Below are positions 60,833 to 64,000 of a stretch of DNA of 64,000 nt, piece by piece. Source of the DNA: Leeuwenhoekiella blandensis MED217 (GTDB taxonomy: Bacteria; Bacteroidota; Bacteroidia; Flavobacteriales; Flavobacteriaceae); contig NZ_CH672395.1 of NCBI RefSeq assembly GCF_000152985.1, forward strand, positions 1,501,145 to 1,565,144. The letters are read 5' to 3'. The notes under the pieces were generated by a model. The model did not search any database. It was not told where the DNA came from and worked only from the letters and a program-made list of their open reading frames with translations. Position 1 is the stretch's first letter. Every line of letters begins with the position of its first letter. Made by a program: the position numbers and the translations under genes.

Positions 60833-62266
60833 ATGAATACAACAACAGTCAAATTTAAATTAGCGCTTTTTATAGCGATTCTTTTGGGTGGAACTATTAC
60901 GATTTCAGCCCAGATTGAAGACAAGCCCAATTTTGTGATCATTTTTGCAGATGATATGGGTTACGGAGATCTAAGCAGTTATGGTCACCCAACGATCAAA
61001 ACCCCAAATCTTGATAAAATGGCGATGGAAGGGCAGAAGTGGACCAACTTTTATGTGGGTTCTAGCGTATGTACCCCAAGTCGTGCAGCCATAATGACGG
61101 GAAGACTTCCCGTAAGAAACGGGATGACCAGTAAAGTGCATCGTGTATTGCAGCCTTGGTCAACCAATGGTTTACCTCAAAGCGAGATCACCATCGCAGA
61201 ACAACTTAAAAAAGGTGGTTACGGAACAGCAGCTTTTGGTAAATGGCATTTAGGAGATAAAGAAGAATACCTTCCTGTAAACAATGGTTTTGATTACTGG
61301 TACGGTGTTCCTTACTCTAATGATATGGATATCACTTTAGAGATGAATGAACCTCAGGATTACTGGAATTTCTGGAAGTCAGAAGAGCGTAAAGAAATCA
61401 GTAGTTTCAACATTCCGCTGATGCGAAACACAGAGATCATCGAGCGTCCTGCAAACCAGCATACCATAACCAAGCGCTACACGAATGAGGCTATTGAGTA
61501 CATTAAAGAGCATAAAGAAAATCCGTTTTTTATCTATCTAGCGTATAACCTTCCACACGTGCCATTATTTGCTTCAGAAGAATTTGAAGGAAAAAGCAAA
61601 CGTGGATTATATGGTGATGTCGTAGAAGAGATCGATCATAATGTAGGTCGGGTAATGGAAGCTCTTAAAGAGCAAGGAATTGCAGAAAATACTATTGTGG
61701 TATTCACTTCAGACAATGGTCCTTGGTTAGTAATGGACGAAGAGGGCGGAAGTGCCGGCTTACTCCGTGACGGAAAAGGATCTACTTGGGAAGGTGGTAT
61801 GCGCGAGCCGGGAATCTTCTGGTCTCCGGGTAACCTCAAACCGGGTATCGTGACAGAATTAGGTTCTACTATGGATTTGTTTACAACCTTTAGTAAACTC
61901 GCTGGTGTTGAACTTCCTGACGACCGTATACTGGATGGTGAAGACTTAAGCTCAACACTTTTTGAAGGAAAAGAGAGTCCTCGAGAAACGATGTTTTACT
62001 ACAGAGGAGACGAACTTTACGCGGTACGTTACGGTTCTTATAAAGCACATTATGTGACGCAATCTGCTTATGCTGAAGATCGTGAGGCGCACGAAACACC
62101 ATTATTATACAATGTAGATGTAGATCCTTCTGAGAAGTATGAGATATCTGCTAAACATCCCGAAGTGATCACTGCGATCAATAAAATAGTAGAAGAGCAT
62201 AATAAGAATTTAGTAAAAGGTCCCGATATGTTGAAAGACTGGGATTACAACCCTTTTGGCGGTTAA
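60833..62266 (+). CDS. Sulfatase (formylglycine-dependent, family S1)
   Basis: This 477-residue secreted enzyme has a signal peptide ending ITISAQ, the metal-binding FADDMGYGD (D40/D41) and the formylglycine signature SSVCTPSRAA, with C80 converted by the anaerobic or aerobic maturase. It also has GKWHLGD and the late TSDNGPW metal motif. It removes sulfate esters from sulfated glycans of algal origin in the periplasm. It is followed by a terminator and by the TonB-dependent receptor gene, so this is probably the start of a second glycan-use locus. The exact sulfatase subfamily cannot be read by eye. Confidence 0.92.
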   Translation: MNTTTVKFKLALFIAILLGGTITISAQIEDKPNFVIIFADDMGYGDLSSYGHPTIKTPNLDKMAMEGQKWTNFYVGSSVCTPSRAAIMTGRLPVRNGMTSKVHRVLQPWSTNGLPQSEITIAEQLKKGGYGTAAFGKWHLGDKEEYLPVNNGFDYWYGVPYSNDMDITLEMNEPQDYWNFWKSEERKEISSFNIPLMRNTEIIERPANQHTITKRYTNEAIEYIKEHKENPFFIYLAYNLPHVPLFASEEFEGKSKRGLYGDVVEEIDHNVGRVMEALKEQGIAENTIVVFTSDNGPWLVMDEEGGSAGLLRDGKGSTWEGGMREPGIFWSPGNLKPGIVTELGSTMDLFTTFSKLAGVELPDDRILDGEDLSSTLFEGKESPRETMFYYRGDELYAVRYGSYKAHYVTQSAYAEDREAHETPLLYNVDVDPSEKYEISAKHPEVITAINKIVEEHNKNLVKGPDMLKDWDYNPFGG

Positions 62267-62277
62267 ACTAGTGTGTT

Positions 62278-62315
62278 AAATCCGGGCTGCTTATAGCAAG
62301 TAGCCCCGGATTTTT
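62278..62315 (+). terminator. Rho-independent terminator after the sulfatase gene
   Basis: AAATCCGGGCTGCTT pairs with AAGTAGCCCCGGATTT with a single mismatched/bulged base, and a T-run follows. Confidence 0.8.
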
Positions 62316-62411
62316 ACGAGAAAATTTTTTCAACACAAACTACAAGGTTTGAATTTTTTTACTCAAATCTGAATGCTTCACCAAGAAGCTATTGAAAATA
62401 AAAATTATATA

Positions 62412-64000
62412 ATGAAATTAAATTACAAGAATATATTCAGCCTGCTTTTTGTGGTCTTAGGAGTCGTTTCGATTCAAGCACAAGAAGAGGAAAAGTTAGC
62501 CACTCAGGATTCTGTTGCTATACAGCAGGATGTTGTAAAAGATGGTAATGCCAAAGAAAGCGGCAACCGTAATGTGATGCTCAATGCAGAAAGTAATACC
62601 GGTCCCAGAGAAGTAAACATCGGCCTACCACCTTCTATAGGCGGAATCACAATTTTAGAAAATAACCTCCCGGTGGTGTATTGGTTTTGGCCAGAAATGT
62701 CTACCGGAACCTGGAGACAAAGTGTAGGTCTAGAACGCACCGGTTTGCTTAAAATGGATGGTCTTGCCAATACTATGGGTGATCTTGGCTTTGCGGTGAA
62801 TTCGTACACGCAAAAAGGGACTAAGGAGTTTAAAGGAAAAGCAAAACTTTCTGGAAGTCACTTTGGCTGGTTTCAGGGAGACATCAATGTTTCAGGGCCT
62901 ATATCAGAAAGCGGGTGGAGTTATTCTGCAGGTGCATTTGTAAACTTTGATCCGAGTACGTATGATTTAGGTTTCAACAACTATGCAGATCAAACTCAGA
63001 TTTATCGCATAGGACTTACCAAGCATTTTAAGGAAAATAAGGGGGATATTACATTTGCCTACAAGTATTCTAATTCCTATTCACTCACCAACTATGCGGT
63101 TTTTGAATATGGTCCTAACGGGGAAGCCAGAGAACTTGATGACTTTACCATTGGTCGCGATTCCTACTTACCACGAGATGGCAGACTCAAGTTTTTAGAT
63201 ATGGTAAGTGGAGACAACTATTGGGCAGATATGGATGGTCAATCTGCTACTTCAGAAGCACATAACTTTGATATTTTTGGTAATTATCTAATGGATAACG
63301 GTTGGAATTTTAAATACTCAACCCGACTTCATATCGCTGAAGCTTCTTTGATGTACAGTGCGCCAATTAGTATTTTTAATGCAGGTGCCGGTAGCAATTT
63401 TACGTTTGCAGATACGGGTGAAGCATATACCGGTCAGGTAGGTACCCAACTGGCAATGAATTCTCCCCGAATTCCCACAACCACGCTAATGGGAAGATTT
63501 TCAGTAGAAAAACAACTAGGAAACCATGACCTTACGTTTGGAATGCTAGAACAATATTACACGGTCGACGATTACCATTCTAACCGTTCCTTCTTTTTTC
63601 AATCTGTAGAGCCACAGCCCAGAAGACTTATAGGAACCAATACCGATGTAGACGGATTCTACAATTACAACGTGGGAGGGGAGTACAACAACGGTTTTGA
63701 AAACAAACTCTCTATTTATGGTTCAGATTCCTGGAAGGTTAGCGATCGCTTAAAGTTAGATTATGGACTACACCTACGCTATCATAAAATGAAAGGAGAT
63801 CATTATACCACTCCAAGAGCTGCGGGCTTAGTACTTGATGAAGCAAACAAACAGCAGTTTGATCACGATTGGTTTCACGTAGCAGGTAAATTTAACGCGA
63901 CTTATAATGTCCTAAACAATTTTGGTATACTTGGTAGCTTCCTGTATACCGAAGAAAATGGTCTTTTGGGAGATTATTCCGGAGCTCCTTATCCTAACTT
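62412..64000 (+). CDS. TonB-dependent receptor-like outer-membrane protein, 3' end cut by window edge
   Basis: An open frame starts with ATG at 62412 and runs to the end of the window (529 codons seen). It has a signal peptide ending SIQAQ, an acidic/Gln-rich N-terminus and a plug-like segment with NIGLPPSIGGITILEN and SVGLERTGLLKMDGLAN. Beta-barrel strands follow with alternating aromatic residues (FGWFQGDINVSGP, IYRIGLTKHF). It has no carboxypeptidase-regulatory domain and no canonical SusC TonB box. It resembles Bacteroidota TonB-dependent receptors found beside sulfatases. Being cut at the edge, its length cannot be compared. Confidence 0.75.
   Translation, partial: MKLNYKNIFSLLFVVLGVVSIQAQEEEKLATQDSVAIQQDVVKDGNAKESGNRNVMLNAESNTGPREVNIGLPPSIGGITILENNLPVVYWFWPEMSTGTWRQSVGLERTGLLKMDGLANTMGDLGFAVNSYTQKGTKEFKGKAKLSGSHFGWFQGDINVSGPISESGWSYSAGAFVNFDPSTYDLGFNNYADQTQIYRIGLTKHFKENKGDITFAYKYSNSYSLTNYAVFEYGPNGEARELDDFTIGRDSYLPRDGRLKFLDMVSGDNYWADMDGQSATSEAHNFDIFGNYLMDNGWNFKYSTRLHIAEASLMYSAPISIFNAGAGSNFTFADTGEAYTGQVGTQLAMNSPRIPTTTLMGRFSVEKQLGNHDLTFGMLEQYYTVDDYHSNRSFFFQSVEPQPRRLIGTNTDVDGFYNYNVGGEYNNGFENKLSIYGSDSWKVSDRLKLDYGLHLRYHKMKGDHYTTPRAAGLVLDEANKQQFDHDWFHVAGKFNATYNVLNNFGILGSFLYTEENGLLGDYSGAPYPN

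Noticed and set aside
1-64000. CRISPR array, IS elements, phage genes or attachment sites
   Set aside because: I looked for regularly spaced repeats, transposases, integrases and tRNA-flanking direct repeats and found none. The two tRNA genes are not followed by integrase-like genes.

Overview
The window looks like the chromosome of a marine member of the Flavobacteriaceae (Bacteroidota). The support is: SusC/SusD outer-membrane uptake proteins, a type IX secretion C-terminal sorting signal, TAnnTTTG-type -7 promoter elements, weak Shine-Dalgarno sequences, low GC, and many glycan-degrading enzymes. No IS element, prophage, CRISPR array or rRNA operon was found. Two tRNA genes (Ser-GCU and Pro-UGG) lie at 6829-7009.

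Layout. 1-6.7 kb is housekeeping: DUF4268 protein, ZIP metal transporter, THUMP RNA methyltransferase, NlpC/P60 peptidase, thiolase and a 7TM-HD phosphohydrolase. 7.4-24.8 kb is a glycan-use region: alpha/beta hydrolase, PAS-LuxR regulator, a SusC broken by one in-frame TAG, SusD, Tat-exported carboxylesterase, GH78 rhamnosidase-like enzyme, LytTR/LytS-type two-component pair, metallophosphoesterase, GH2 enzyme and a persulfide-dioxygenase-like MBL-rhodanese protein. 25-37.1 kb is an AraC-led redox or electrophile-stress cluster: three cupins, two hexapeptide acetyltransferases, a Tat-signal Zn alcohol dehydrogenase, aldo/keto reductase, tautomerase, two cyclophilin-like proteins, two SDR-type oxidoreductases and an MFS exporter.

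37.4-43.95 kb is the most striking part. It is one tightly packed, often overlapping operon that encodes a receiver-only protein, an H-NOX haem/NO sensor, a four-PAS histidine kinase, a FIST-domain protein (the fold of the NosP NO sensors), a second histidine kinase, an Hpt protein and a LytTR response regulator. All parts of a His-Asp-His-Asp phosphorelay are present as separate proteins together with two candidate gas sensors. 44-59.7 kb then encodes a surface and exopolysaccharide module: a T9SS-secreted DUF4114 protein, a TPR/beta-barrel outer-membrane protein, a STAS-like protein, a flippase, GT4, a membrane-anchored GH5-like hydrolase, an Ig-like periplasmic protein, a large polytopic GT-C-like protein and GT2.

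A direct-repeat motif related to CCATTCGTCTACACTT, with copies 21-22 bp apart, lies upstream of the sensor operon and of four genes of the surface module. In each case the proximal copy starts 61-62 bp before a -7-like element, and no -33 TTG is present. This is the architecture expected for a LytTR-activated regulon. My leading hypothesis is therefore that the window holds an NO-responsive phosphorelay that switches on its own operon and a neighbouring exopolysaccharide/adhesion locus. The last part (59.8-64 kb) has a NUDIX/winged-helix regulator, a sulfatase and the start of a TonB-dependent receptor, probably the beginning of a sulfated-glycan uptake locus.
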